From: Hyphomicrobium sulfonivorans
GTDB taxonomy: Bacteria; Pseudomonadota; Alphaproteobacteria; Rhizobiales; Hyphomicrobiaceae
Reading direction: 5' to 3'
NCBI RefSeq assembly: GCF_013306565.1
Contig: NZ_PZPO01000002.1
Span: forward strand, 260,501 to 324,500
DNA length: 64,000 nt
Below the pieces are notes generated by a model, which had not been told where the DNA came from, ran no database searches, and saw nothing but the letters and a program-made list of their open reading frames with translations. Positions 46,231-55,481 of the stretch are shown one piece after another. A program made the position numbers and the translations under genes. Numbering within the stretch: the stretch's first letter is position 1; each line of letters begins with the position of its first letter.

Positions 46231-46902
46231 TCACACTTTGAACACAATCTGGAGGGTCCTTCCGCCAGCTATTCCGTGGGCGGTGTGTTCTTTCGCGCAC
46301 GCTTTGACGTCTGATTCCATTAGCGAATTGCTCCGATGGTTGAGGCCTGAGCTGGGGCGCTCCGATGCGCGGCACGATTCGATGCGGGTCAAGGGGTATC
46401 CTGTGGAGAAGCTTGGGACGGCGGCGCAGACATATTTTTCGCCGCGGGTATTCGGCACGCCATCGGCGCCCATGAATACCGCCAGAATCCGCGCCGGTAT
46501 GCCGCCGGAATTCCGGCCGCTGTGGGGCCAGTCCATCGCTTCCATGACGGCATCGCCCTGACGGTATGTCCGGGAGCCCTGCACGCCGTAGTCGACGGTA
46601 ACCTCACCCTCCAATATGTAGCCGAACATCGGCACGTCGTGCTGATGCCAGCCGGTTGTCTCGCCGGGCTGCATCGTTACGATGACGGCAGTAACGTGCG
46701 CCGGCCGCTGTTCAGGATAGGCAATCGCCTGACCGATCACCGTTTGCGCCGTATTGAGCAGGGTGGTTACGCTCTCGCCTGCGTGCGCAGGAGCGTTGGC
46801 CTCGCGAGCAATGCACCTTTCGCCCAGGGTTGCCAGACCGGCCAGCGTCAGGCCAAGACACAGGGCAGGCGCGTACCGGTAAGCTAATTGTCTGCGTGCC
46901 AT
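46231..46902 (-). CDS. Exported cupin-domain protein
   Basis: 223 residues. Signal-like N-terminus YAPALCLGLTLAGLATLG; then a single cupin fold: VTMQPGETTGWHQHDVPMFGYILEGEVTVDYG (motif 1 with the metal-binding HxH and Glu) and DWPHSGRNSGGIPARILAVFMG (motif 2). Function of this group is unknown; many have no assigned substrate. The ATG at 46902 follows GGAGA. After VFMGADGVPNT the chain runs on for about 70 residues without recognisable family similarity (see findings). It is divergent from the gamma-glutamyltransferase gene. Confidence 0.7.
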   Translation of the reverse strand: MARRQLAYRYAPALCLGLTLAGLATLGERCIAREANAPAHAGESVTTLLNTAQTVIGQAIAYPEQRPAHVTAVIVTMQPGETTGWHQHDVPMFGYILEGEVTVDYGVQGSRTYRQGDAVMEAMDWPHSGRNSGGIPARILAVFMGADGVPNTRGEKYVCAAVPSFSTGYPLTRIESCRASERPSSGLNHRSNSLMESDVKACAKEHTAHGIAGGRTLQIVFKV

Positions 46903-47015
46903 GCCGTGCTCTCCAGAACCTACGCGAATGCGGATTGTGCTCTGCGGGATCATGGCCGAAGTTGATGAACAACTCCCCTTGCTTCCCTTCCTCACATCCT
47001 TGTTAGGCCCATCGA

Positions 47016-48848
47016 ATGCCAATGATTGCTCGCTCCGGAACTCAGACTTTGGTTAGCCGCGCAGGCGTTGCCCTGCGGCGGTACGGTCTGAGTTGGGCAG
47101 CTGCCGTTTGGATCGGCGTCGGCGTCGCTATGTCGGCGATGCCCGGTGCGGCCGTGGCTCAGTTGCTCGATCCGCGCAGCCAGCCCGAAGCGGCATCGGG
47201 GTATGGTCGCCACAAACTGGCAACTGCAACCCGCCACATGGTGTCGGCGGCCAACGCGCATGCCGCCGAGGCCGGACGCGAGATGTTGCGTCAGGGTGGC
47301 TCCGCTATCGACGCGGCCATCGCAACGCAGCTCGTGCTCAACATCGTCGAACCGCAATCGAGCGGCATCGGCGGCGGGGCGTTCATTCTCTATTGGGACA
47401 AGGCGAAGGCATCGCTGCAGGTCTATGACGGTCGCGAAACCGCCCCGGCATCGGCCCAACCGGACCGTTTCATGAAGGACGGCAAACCGATGCCGTTTGG
47501 TGAGGCTGTGCGCTCCGGCTTGAGCATCGGCGTGCCCGGAATTGTGCGCCTGCTGGAAGAAACCCATCGCCAGCATGGCAAGCTGGCATGGGCGAAGCTG
47601 TTCGAGCCAGCAATCCGCCTTGCCGAAGAAGGCTTTGAGGTTTCGCCGCGGCTTAATCTGCTGCTGCATCTCGAAGGCGCCGACAGCTTTGTGCCAGCGG
47701 CGCGCCGCTATTTCTTCACCGAGGACGGTGCGCCGGTGCCAGTGGGACACCTGCTCAAAAACCCTGAATTCGCCAAGACGCTGCGCGCGATTGCGGCGGG
47801 TGGATCGGAAGCATTTTACAGCGGTGAGATAGCGCAGGCCATTGTCGATGCGGTGGCTTCTGCGCCGACCGCTGCGGGTGGCATGACGCTGGAGGATCTG
47901 AGCAATTATCAGGTCAAGCAGCGCGCGCCCCTCTGCATCACCTATCGCGCCTATGAAGTATGCGGTGTTGGCGCGCCTTCGTCGGGCGGCATCGCGGTGG
48001 CGCAGACGCTGAAGCTGATCGAGCCGTTCACTCTGGGCGATTCGCCAGATGTGGCGCTGGGTGCGCCGGCTGTGCATCTGATTGCCGAGGCGCAGAAGCT
48101 CGCCTTTGCCGATCGCAATCGCTACATCGGCGACCCTGAATTCGTGCACGTTCCCGAGGGGATGCTGGATGAGGCGTATCTGGCGGAGCGCCGCAAGCTG
48201 ATCGATCCTAAAAGCGCCGCCGATCGTCCGCCCGCAGGCAAGCCGCCGGGCTCTGAGCGCCAGTCGTTCGGCGTTGATGCAACGGTTGAGCGCGCAGGCA
48301 CCAGCCACATCTCCATCATCGATGCGGACGGCAACGCGCTTTCCATGACCACCACGATCGAAGGCGCTTTCGGTTCGCATAACTGGGCAGCGGGTTTTCT
48401 GCTCAACAATGAGCTGACGGATTTTTCGTTGCGTCCCGTTGATGCCGATGGCCAGCCGGCTGCCAATGCAGTGGGGCCTGGCAAACGGCCGCGCTCGTCG
48501 ATGTCGCCCACCATCGTGTTCGACGCGCAGCGCAATGTTGAGGCTGTGCTGGGTTCGCCCGGTGGCAGCCGCATCATTCTCTATGTGCTGAAAACGCTGA
48601 TCGCGATGATCGACTGGCGCATGGATGCGCAGCAGGCAGCCGACCTGTTGAACTTCGGCAGCCAGGGGCATGCGCTTGAACTGGAAGTGGGTTGGCGGGC
48701 AGTGCCACTGGCGTTGGCGTTGCGGCCGTTCGGGCATGCCATTCTGCCTTCGCTCATGACATCGGGCGTGCACATCGTCGGCCAGCGCAACGGCCAGCTT
48801 GACGGTGCGGCCGATATTCGCCGTGAAGGCGCCGCACTCGGAGATTGA
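47016..48848 (+). CDS. ggt: Gamma-glutamyltransferase
   Basis: 610 residues, exported (signal RYGLSWAAAVWIGVGVAMSAMPGAAVAQ). Begins with MVSAANAHAAEAGREMLRQGGSAIDAAIATQLVLNIVEPQSSGIGGGAF, a family signature. The nucleophile is Thr429 in ERAGTSHISII, where the precursor cleaves itself into two subunits; the small subunit then shows ALSMTTTIEGAFGS and PGKRPRSSMSPTIVF. It hydrolyses or transfers the gamma-glutamyl group of glutathione in the periplasm. The next gene, thiO, starts two bases after its stop codon, so the two must be coupled. Confidence 0.95.
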   Translation: MPMIARSGTQTLVSRAGVALRRYGLSWAAAVWIGVGVAMSAMPGAAVAQLLDPRSQPEAASGYGRHKLATATRHMVSAANAHAAEAGREMLRQGGSAIDAAIATQLVLNIVEPQSSGIGGGAFILYWDKAKASLQVYDGRETAPASAQPDRFMKDGKPMPFGEAVRSGLSIGVPGIVRLLEETHRQHGKLAWAKLFEPAIRLAEEGFEVSPRLNLLLHLEGADSFVPAARRYFFTEDGAPVPVGHLLKNPEFAKTLRAIAAGGSEAFYSGEIAQAIVDAVASAPTAAGGMTLEDLSNYQVKQRAPLCITYRAYEVCGVGAPSSGGIAVAQTLKLIEPFTLGDSPDVALGAPAVHLIAEAQKLAFADRNRYIGDPEFVHVPEGMLDEAYLAERRKLIDPKSAADRPPAGKPPGSERQSFGVDATVERAGTSHISIIDADGNALSMTTTIEGAFGSHNWAAGFLLNNELTDFSLRPVDADGQPAANAVGPGKRPRSSMSPTIVFDAQRNVEAVLGSPGGSRIILYVLKTLIAMIDWRMDAQQAADLLNFGSQGHALELEVGWRAVPLALALRPFGHAILPSLMTSGVHIVGQRNGQLDGAADIRREGAALGD

Positions 48849-48850
48849 GC

Positions 48851-49855
48851 ATGACGCGTTCCATCACGGTGCTCGGTGCCGGGGTTCTGGGTCTCTGGCA
48901 GGCGTTGACTCTCGCGCGGGCGGGCCATCGGGTGCGTTTGCTTGAGAGCAGCGTTGAGCCATTCGCTGCGGCCGCCAGCCTCTATGGCGGTGTGATGCTG
49001 GCGCCGGAGCGTGAGGCGGAAACAGCGCCGGCCATGCTGCGCGAACTGGGCCTTGAAGGCGTCGCGCTGTGGCGTGCGCTCTATCCGCAGTTGCGCTGTA
49101 ACGGCAGCCTCGTTGTGGCGAGCCCGCGCGATCAGGGCGAGCTGGAGCGTTTCGCACAACGTACGCAAGGCCACGGGCTGTTGCGCGCCGACGAACTTGC
49201 TGAACGCGAGCCCGATCTGGCCGGGCGTTTCAACGGCGCGCTATTCTTTGCCGACGAAGCGCACATGTCCGCGCCAGATGCGTTGCAGTTTCTGCTGGAT
49301 GAAGCGCGGCGGGCGGGTGCCGAGATCGTATTCGGTGTCGGCGCTGGAGCCGACACTAACGGCGACAACGCCGCCGATGTTGTCATCGATTGCCGCGGCA
49401 TGGCTGCTCGCGATCATCTGCCCGATCTGCGCGGCGTACGTGGCGAGCGCGTGCTGATCCGCTCGACTGACATCACGCTGTCGCGGCCGGTGCAGTTCCT
49501 GCATCCGCGCATTCCGCTTTATGTCGTGCCGTGGGGCGCCGGCCTCTACATGATTGGCGCCACCGTCATCGAAAGCGAAGAGCCCGGCGCGATGAGCGTG
49601 CGGTCGGCGCTGGAGCTGCTGGGCGGCGCCTATGCGGTGCATCCGGCGTTTGCCGAGGCGGAGATTGTGGCCTTCGGAGCAGGTGTGAGGCCCGCGTTTC
49701 CCGATAACGTGCCGCGCGCGATCGTGCGCGATGGCGGCCGGCGTATATTCGTAAACGGCGCCTATCGCCATGGCTTTCTGCTGGGCCCGGTTCTGGCGCG
49801 CACGGTGGCGGATTATCTCGCCGATGGCCGGACGGGCGCACTGTTGCGGGTTTGA
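48851..49855 (+). CDS. thiO: FAD-dependent glycine oxidase, thiazole branch of thiamine synthesis
   Basis: 334 residues, DAO-fold flavoprotein. FAD site ITVLGAGVLGLWQALTLARAGHRVRLLE; also YGGVMLAPEREAE, VIDCRGMAARDHLPDLRGVRGE and the C-terminal INFVNGAYRHG-like element FVNGAYRHGFLLGPV. ThiO oxidises glycine to dehydroglycine for ThiG in aerobes. The identity as ThiO rather than another DAO protein rests on its position directly before thiS-thiG-thiE. Start ATG at 48851. A gap of about 107 bases follows before thiS. Confidence 0.9.
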   Translation: MTRSITVLGAGVLGLWQALTLARAGHRVRLLESSVEPFAAAASLYGGVMLAPEREAETAPAMLRELGLEGVALWRALYPQLRCNGSLVVASPRDQGELERFAQRTQGHGLLRADELAEREPDLAGRFNGALFFADEAHMSAPDALQFLLDEARRAGAEIVFGVGAGADTNGDNAADVVIDCRGMAARDHLPDLRGVRGERVLIRSTDITLSRPVQFLHPRIPLYVVPWGAGLYMIGATVIESEEPGAMSVRSALELLGGAYAVHPAFAEAEIVAFGAGVRPAFPDNVPRAIVRDGGRRIFVNGAYRHGFLLGPVLARTVADYLADGRTGALLRV

Positions 49856-49962
49856 GTGCGGCGCTGGATGCGGGCTGGATTTGCCGCCTATGCGGTATTA
49901 AACCGGCTCCGTTCCTATATATCCGCATATCGGGTTAGGCGAAGTTGCCCGGGAGACTGGCG

Positions 49963-50202
49963 ATGGACGCAAACATTGACAATCGAGGCGACGCTTGCCG
50001 CGCGGTCGAGATCGTTGTGAACGGTGAGGCGACGGCGACCGCCGCGCCAACGCTGTTTGATCTGGTGGCGGAGCGCGGCCTGGCGGACGTGCGCGTCGCC
50101 ACCGCGCGCAACGGTGATTTCATTCCCGAACGTGCGCGCGCCGAAACACGTTTGCAGGCGGGAGACCGCATTGAAATTCTTTCCGCACGTCACGGCGGCT
50201 GA
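49963..50202 (+). CDS. thiS: Sulfur carrier protein ThiS
   Basis: 79 residues. Ubiquitin-like sulfur carrier; the terminal Gly-Gly (SARHGG) is adenylated then thiocarboxylated and gives sulfur to ThiG. The core VVNGEATATAAPTLFDLVAERGL and IPERARAETRLQAGDRIEI are the family strands. Longer than most ThiS by about ten N-terminal residues. ATG at 49963 follows GGGAG. I looked for a TPP riboswitch in the gap before it and saw none. Confidence 0.93.
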   Translation: MDANIDNRGDACRAVEIVVNGEATATAAPTLFDLVAERGLADVRVATARNGDFIPERARAETRLQAGDRIEILSARHGG

Positions 50203-50214
50203 GGCCACGCAACC

Positions 50215-51057
50215 ATGAACGCACCTTCAACCGGGATGGACATCAAGGCCGGGGCTGAGCGCAGCGCGCTGACGCTGTATGGCGAGGCTTTGTCTTCGCG
50301 CATGCTGATCGGCACCGCGCAATATCCTTCGCCGCAGGTTCTGGCCGAAGCGGTTGAAGCGTCGGGCGCGGGCATCGTAACGGTTTCGCTGCGGCGGGAG
50401 CAGGCGCGCGGGCGCACCGGTGAACGGTTTTTGCAGCTCATCGCCGATCTGGGTGTTCGCGTGCTGCCCAACACCGCAGGATGCCACACGGTAAAAGAGG
50501 CCATCACCACCGCGCACATGGCGCGCGAGCTGTTCGATACGCCGTGGCTGAAGCTTGAGGTGATCGCCAACGACGACACGTTGCAGCCGGATGTGTTCGG
50601 CCTTGTGGAAGCTGCGAGCGCGTTGTGTGCCGATGGCTTCAACGTTCTACCGTACACGACCGAAGATCTTTCGGTGGCGGATCGCCTGCTTGCCGCCGGC
50701 TGCCGCGTGCTGATGCCGTGGGGCGCGCCGATCGGCACCGGGCGCGGTCTTGCGAACCCCTATGCGCTGCGCAGCATGCGCGCCTATTTTCCCGATGTGC
50801 CGTTGATTATCGACGCTGGCATCGGTGCGCCTTCCCACGCCGCACAGGCAATGGAAATGGGCTTTGACGGTGTGCTGCTCAATACCGCGATCGCAAAGGC
50901 CGCCGATCCGGTTCGTATGGCGCGGGCGTTTGCGCAAGCGATTGAGGCGGGCCGCAGCGCTTATGAAGCCGGCCTCATGGGCGTGCGTGATATGGCCCAG
51001 CCGTCGACCCCGGTGGTCGGTACGCCGTTTTTTGATCTGCGCACGGATGGTGCCTGA
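50215..51057 (+). CDS. thiG: Thiazole synthase
   Basis: 280 residues. TIM-barrel enzyme that forms the thiazole ring of thiamine from DXP, dehydroglycine and ThiS thiocarboxylate. Motifs: [38 protein letters not shown], the catalytic Lys in [28 protein letters not shown] and [19 protein letters not shown]. Starts 12 bases after thiS and ends three bases before the thiE start codon; one operon. Confidence 0.97.
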   Translation: MNAPSTGMDIKAGAERSALTLYGEALSSRMLIGTAQYPSPQVLAEAVEASGAGIVTVSLRREQARGRTGERFLQLIADLGVRVLPNTAGCHTVKEAITTAHMARELFDTPWLKLEVIANDDTLQPDVFGLVEAASALCADGFNVLPYTTEDLSVADRLLAAGCRVLMPWGAPIGTGRGLANPYALRSMRAYFPDVPLIIDAGIGAPSHAAQAMEMGFDGVLLNTAIAKAADPVRMARAFAQAIEAGRSAYEAGLMGVRDMAQPSTPVVGTPFFDLRTDGA

Positions 51058-51060
51058 ACC

Positions 51061-51702
51061 GTGACTGATGTGAAAAGCGCGCCACCAGTTTTGCAGCCGG
51101 ATGTCTTCTATCCCATCGTGCCCGATGCCGCCTGGGCTGCGCGCGTCATTCCGCTGGGCGTCCGCACGCTGCAACTGCGCATCAAGGATGCGGCGTCGGC
51201 GGATGTCCTACAGCAGATCGAAGCCACGCTTGCGATTGCGCGTCGCCACGGATGCCAGCTGATCGTGAACGATTATTGGCGGGAGGCGATTGCGGCCGGT
51301 GCTGATTATGTACATCTCGGGCAGGAAGATCTGGTCGCGGCTGACGTTGTTGCGATCAAAGCTGCCGGCATTCGCATTGGCATTTCGACCCACTCGATCG
51401 AAGAACTGGATACCGCTCTTGCGGCCGCGCCTGACTACATTGCGCTTGGCCCCATCTACGAGACGAAGCTGAAGGCGATGAAGTGGCAGCCGCAGGGGCT
51501 AGATCGCATCGGTGCGTGGAAACAGCGAATCGGCGCGCTGCCGCTGGTTGCGATTGGTGGCATTACGCCGGAACGGGCCGATGGCGTCGTGGGTGCGGGC
51601 GCCGATAGCGTCGCTGTCATTACCGATTTTATGACAGCGCAACATCCTGAGAAACGCATCGAAACCTGGCTTGCGTGGGCGGCGCGTCAACGTTTGGCTT
51701 AA
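51061..51702 (+). CDS. thiE: Thiamine-phosphate synthase
   Basis: 213 residues. Joins the thiazole and pyrimidine parts to thiamine phosphate. TIM-barrel motifs: LQLRIKDA near the N-terminus, LIVNDYWREAIAAGADYVHLGQEDL, IGISTHSIEELDTALAAAPDYIALGPIYETK, and the phosphate loop VAIGGITPERADGVVGAGADSVAVI. The start is GTG at 51061, three bases after thiG. thiC and thiD are not in this window, so the pyrimidine branch is encoded elsewhere. Confidence 0.96.
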   Translation: MTDVKSAPPVLQPDVFYPIVPDAAWAARVIPLGVRTLQLRIKDAASADVLQQIEATLAIARRHGCQLIVNDYWREAIAAGADYVHLGQEDLVAADVVAIKAAGIRIGISTHSIEELDTALAAAPDYIALGPIYETKLKAMKWQPQGLDRIGAWKQRIGALPLVAIGGITPERADGVVGAGADSVAVITDFMTAQHPEKRIETWLAWAARQRLA

Positions 51703-51808
51703 GGTTCAGGGCTTACACTGCTTGCCTCTAAAGCGATCGCAGCTTCAAATGCGCGCGACAACTGCATCGATATTCATTGCAGAACAGGGTGCAGACTAGC
51801 GGTGATGC

Positions 51809-52813
51809 ATGGCTTTTCGCTTCAACCCCACGGAACGCATTGCAGACGGCTTTCAGCGCATTGTCGCTGAGCAGATTGCACGCGCGCAGGAAATTCTGCG
51901 CAACGCGAGCGAAGAATCCGTCGCCGTGCATGAGGCGCGCAAATCGATCAAGCGGCTGCGTGCACTGCTGCGGCTGGTGCGGCCTTCGATTGGTGAAAAA
52001 ACCTTCAAAGGTGAGAACGCTTTTCTTCGCGATATAGGCCTGTCGCTTTCCGGCGCGCGGGATCGTTTCGTACTGACAGAGACGTTGAAGAAACTTGGCG
52101 CGGAAGCACAGATCGAGCCACGCTCGCTGATTGCCGATGTGTGCGCATGCATCGCTGGCGGTAGTGAAGCTAGCGATCCTGAGCAGCCGCGATTGGCCAT
52201 CAAACAGGCCGATGCACTGCTTGACGAAGCAAAGGCCCGCCTTGAAACATTGAAATTCGCCGGCAGCCAGTTTGATGTCGTTGGCGCCGGCTTTGAGCAA
52301 TCCTATCGCCGCGCCCGTCTCGCCTTTGCCGAAGCCTATCGCAGCGATGACGATGAAGCGTTCCACGAATGGCGCAAGGGCGCGCAGACACACTGGCGCC
52401 AGATGCTGCTGCTGGCGCCAGCATGGCCGGGTTATCTGGGCGCGCGGGCGGCCGAGGCGCGTGCGTTGTCGCAGTTGCTTGGCGATGATCACGATCTGGC
52501 CGTTGTGGTTGCCTTTCTGCAATCCGAGGCAATTACCGGAGTAGATGAAGAAGGTCGCGCCTGCATTGCGGCCAAGGCCAGGGATGCACAGCGCGCACTG
52601 CGCGCAGAAGCTTACGCACGCGGCCAGCGGCTGTTTGCGGACGGTCCGAAACGGCTGCGTCGCGCGGTGGGTGAGTTCTGGAATGCGGCGGCCGCCCTGA
52701 AAGCGCTGGAAGATGACCGCGCGGTCGAACTCTCAGGTAATGGCGGTAACGGGGGCAAGGCCCGCAAGCGCGTTACCAATGTTGGCCGCAAAGTCAGAAA
52801 ATCGGCTGAATAG
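51809..52813 (+). CDS. CHAD-domain protein
   Basis: 334 residues. All-helical CHAD domain with the conserved basic pattern VAVHEARKSIKRLRALLRLVRP, a second copy AFHEWRKGAQTHWRQMLLL, and QLLGDDHDLAVVVAFL. CHAD proteins bind polyphosphate and often associate with polyphosphate granules or triphosphate-tunnel enzymes. No CYTH/TTM gene is adjacent. The C-terminus (GKARKRVTNVGRKVRKSAE) is highly basic, which suits a polyanion ligand. ATG at 51809. Confidence 0.9.
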   Translation: MAFRFNPTERIADGFQRIVAEQIARAQEILRNASEESVAVHEARKSIKRLRALLRLVRPSIGEKTFKGENAFLRDIGLSLSGARDRFVLTETLKKLGAEAQIEPRSLIADVCACIAGGSEASDPEQPRLAIKQADALLDEAKARLETLKFAGSQFDVVGAGFEQSYRRARLAFAEAYRSDDDEAFHEWRKGAQTHWRQMLLLAPAWPGYLGARAAEARALSQLLGDDHDLAVVVAFLQSEAITGVDEEGRACIAAKARDAQRALRAEAYARGQRLFADGPKRLRRAVGEFWNAAAALKALEDDRAVELSGNGGNGGKARKRVTNVGRKVRKSAE

Positions 52814-52879
52814 TCCTGTGCAACTCAAGGCCTGAAAAGCCGATCAAGCGCCGGGCTGCCGAGGCTTATGGCCTGGCCT

Positions 52880-52904
52880 GGGACAAGCCCGAAGGGCTCA
52901 TCCC
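52880..52904. repeat. Short hairpin, REP-like
   Basis: GGGAcaAGCCC / GGGCTcaTCCC around a GAA loop in the gap between the CHAD gene and hemH, extended by G-C pairs. It resembles short palindromic intergenic units; no second copy was found in the window by eye. Confidence 0.4.
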
Positions 52905-53000
52905 GGTGCTTTAAGCCCCTCACACGATTGGTCGATTTGTGCCTTAGCGTTGAGCTTGCATATTGGCTAAGGTACAGCCCGGTATAAACCGGCGCGATCA

Positions 53001-54092
53001 GTGCCGAGAGCTAGCCAGGATTTCCGACCCGTGAACGAGATAAAGCCTGCCGCGACCTTCCAGCCCGATCCGCGGTTCCGCCCGGCCGACCATCCGGAGG
53101 TCAAATGCGGACGCATCGGTGTTCTGCTGCTCAACCTCGGCACGCCAGACGGCACCGACTACTGGTCGATGCGGCGCTACCTGAAAGAGTTTTTGTCCGA
53201 CGAGCGCGTGATTGAGGTGCCGCGATGGAAGTGGTGGCCAATTCTCAATCTCATCATTCTCACCGTCCGCCCCGGCGCCAAGGGCAAGGACTACGCCACC
53301 ATCTGGAATAACGAGCTGGATGAAGGCCCGCTGAAGACGATCACACGCGGCCAGGCGGAGAAGCTCGCCGAAGCGCTCGGCCACGATGAGCGCATAGAGG
53401 TCGACTTTGCGATGCGCTACGCGAACCCAACGACTGAGAGCCGCATAAAGGCGCTGATGGATAAGGGGTGCGATCGCATCCTGCTGGTGCCGCTCTATCC
53501 CCAGTACGCCGCGGCGACCACGGCGACCGCAGCCGATCAGGCGTTCCGCGCCCTGATGAAGATGCGCTGGCAGCCCGCAGTTCGCGTCGCGCCGAGCTAC
53601 CACGATGATCCGGTCTACATCGACGCTGTCGCCAACTCGATGCGCCAGGATCTGGCCAAGCTCGATTTCGAGCCGGAGATCATCATCGCGACGTTTCACG
53701 GTATGCCGCAGGCTTACCTGGAAGCGGGCGATCCTTACTATTGCCAGTGCCAGAAGACCTCGCGCCTCCTTCGCGCCAGCCTTGGATGGCCTGAGGAAAA
53801 GTGGTTGACCACGTTTCAGTCGCGCTTTGGCGATGATCCCTGGTTGCAGCCCTACACTGACGAGACAGTGAAGCGACTTGCCGCGGAAGGCGTCAAACGG
53901 CTGGCACTGGTCGCGCCGGGCTTCTCGGCGGACTGCCTTGAAACGCTCGAAGAGCTTGATGGCGAGAACCGCCATTACTTCGAGGATGGCGGCGGTGAAA
54001 AGTTCGCCTATTTGCCTGCGCTGAACGACAGCCCCAACGGGATCCGCACCATCGAGGCGGTCGTTCGCCGTGAATTGCAGGGCTGGATCTGA
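53001..54092 (+). CDS. hemH: Ferrochelatase
   Basis: 363 residues. Inserts Fe(II) into protoporphyrin IX, last step of haem synthesis. Visible: IGVLLLNLGTPDGTDYWSMRRYLKEFLSD, then GDPYYCQCQKTSRLL after the catalytic His in IIIATFHGMPQAYLE, QSRFGDDPWLQPYTDETVKRLAAEG and APGFSADCLETLEEL with the conserved Glu. The start is GTG at 53001, or GTG at 53031 with AGGA upstream; both precede the domain, so the choice is open. A small hairpin follows. Confidence 0.96.
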   Translation: MPRASQDFRPVNEIKPAATFQPDPRFRPADHPEVKCGRIGVLLLNLGTPDGTDYWSMRRYLKEFLSDERVIEVPRWKWWPILNLIILTVRPGAKGKDYATIWNNELDEGPLKTITRGQAEKLAEALGHDERIEVDFAMRYANPTTESRIKALMDKGCDRILLVPLYPQYAAATTATAADQAFRALMKMRWQPAVRVAPSYHDDPVYIDAVANSMRQDLAKLDFEPEIIIATFHGMPQAYLEAGDPYYCQCQKTSRLLRASLGWPEEKWLTTFQSRFGDDPWLQPYTDETVKRLAAEGVKRLALVAPGFSADCLETLEELDGENRHYFEDGGGEKFAYLPALNDSPNGIRTIEAVVRRELQGWI

Positions 54093-54149
54093 TCGCCTGT
54101 CCACTCAGCTTGATCAGCAACTTTGCAATCTCCGCATCTTGAGGAAGGC

Positions 54150-54168
54150 GGCGACAATTTCGGTCGCC
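54150..54168. other. Hairpin after hemH
   Basis: GGCGAC / GTCGCC with a 7-base loop, extended on both sides by further GC pairs, about 60 bases past the hemH stop. No T tract. The remaining sequence up to 54385 shows no gene and must hold the promoter of the SPFH operon. Confidence 0.4.
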
Positions 54169-54385
54169 GTCGTGCCTCGTGCTCTGGCGCCGTGCACTGA
54201 AAAAGTGGCGGGCGACACTCGCTGGCCCGACGGTTGGCCATATTGCTGCGCCACCTGTCCGCCATACAGGCTTCGTCCGCAGCGCAGGCCTGTTTCATAA
54301 CCGACTGTGGAAGCACCGTTTTTTAATATTGTGTTTGCCTCGGTGCGATAGCGTGCCGGGGCTGCATCTCACCTCCGGGGACTCC

Positions 54386-55378
54386 ATGGAACCATCATTT
54401 TTCGCCGCCAACACCGGCTTTGAAGTGTTCGGCGTGCTGCTCGTCATTCTGGCAGTCGTCGTCCTGTGGTCGACGGTCAAGATCGTGCCCCAGGGAATGA
54501 ATTACACGGTCGAGAATTTCGGCCGCTACACCCGAACGCTGACGCCGGGCCTGCATATTCTTGTGCCGGTGATGGAGCGTGTCGGCCACCGGATGAACAT
54601 GAAGGAGCAGGTGCTCGATATTCCGAGCCAGGATGTCATCACGCGCGACAACGCGATGGTGCGTGTCAACGGCGTCACCTTCTTCCAGATCTTGAATGCG
54701 GCCCGCGCAGCTTACGAAGTGGATGCGCTGGAGCCTTCGATCGTCAACCTGACGATGACGAACATCCGTACCGTCATGGGTTCGATGGATCTCGACGAAC
54801 TTCTGTCCAACCGCGATCAGATCAACGCGCGGCTTCTGCAGGTGCTTGATCAGGCGACGGAAGCCTGGGGCATCAAGGTCACCCGCATCGAGATCAAGGA
54901 TATCGATCCGCCGCGCGATCTGGTTGATGCAATGGCGCGGCAGATGAAGGCCGAGCGTGAAAAGCGCGCGCAGATCCTTGATGCGGAAGGTTCACGCGCT
55001 GCGGAAATTCTGCGTGCTGAGGGTGAGAAGCAGGCCGTGATGCTTGAGGCCGAAGGCCGCAAAGAAGCCGCGTTCCGTGATGCTGAAGCGCGCGAACGTG
55101 CTGCCGAGGCGGAGGCGAGAGCAACGCAAATGGTTTCTGACGCCATCGCCGGCGGCAACGTGCAGGCCATCAACTACTTCGTCGCCAACAACTATGTGAA
55201 GGCCCTTGAATCGCTGGCCAAAGCCCCGAACCAGAAAGTGATTTTGATGCCGCTGGAGGCATCCTCGGTCATCGGATCGCTTGCAGGTCTGGCGCAGATC
55301 ACCGGCGAGGCGTTCGGCAGTGGCTCGGGTGCATCTGCGCCGTCGACGCCACCGCGGGGCAGCGTGCCGCGCGCCTGA
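54386..55378 (+). CDS. SPFH/stomatin-family membrane protein (QmcA-like)
   Basis: 330 residues. One N-terminal membrane helix (VFGVLLVILAVVVLWSTVKIV), then the SPFH/band-7 domain (IVPQGMNYTVENFGRYTRTLTPGLHILVP, VSVDGVTFFQI-like VRVNGVTFFQILNAARAAYEV, IRTVMGSMDLDELLSNRDQIN) and a long coiled coil rich in Ala, Glu and Arg (AEGEKQAVMLEAEGRKEAAFRDAEARERAAEAEA). The C-terminus is Gly/Ser/Pro-rich. Members form rings in the inner membrane and scaffold proteases or lipids. The ATG at 54386 lies after CCGGGGACTCC. Two NfeD-like genes follow, a classical pairing. Confidence 0.92.
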   Translation: MEPSFFAANTGFEVFGVLLVILAVVVLWSTVKIVPQGMNYTVENFGRYTRTLTPGLHILVPVMERVGHRMNMKEQVLDIPSQDVITRDNAMVRVNGVTFFQILNAARAAYEVDALEPSIVNLTMTNIRTVMGSMDLDELLSNRDQINARLLQVLDQATEAWGIKVTRIEIKDIDPPRDLVDAMARQMKAEREKRAQILDAEGSRAAEILRAEGEKQAVMLEAEGRKEAAFRDAEARERAAEAEARATQMVSDAIAGGNVQAINYFVANNYVKALESLAKAPNQKVILMPLEASSVIGSLAGLAQITGEAFGSGSGASAPSTPPRGSVPRA

Positions 55379-55481
55379 GGATCAGGCTTGCATGATGCAG
55401 CGCAGGCGGGATTGCACACATCCATGATGATGGTGTGGCGCGGTCCTGCTAAGCTCAGCCGATAGCGGTGGGAGAGGCCTG

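Noticed and set aside
46992-48773. 593-codon open frame opposite ggt
   Set aside because: Fully antisense to gamma-glutamyltransferase, which has all family motifs; no domain in the reverse frame.
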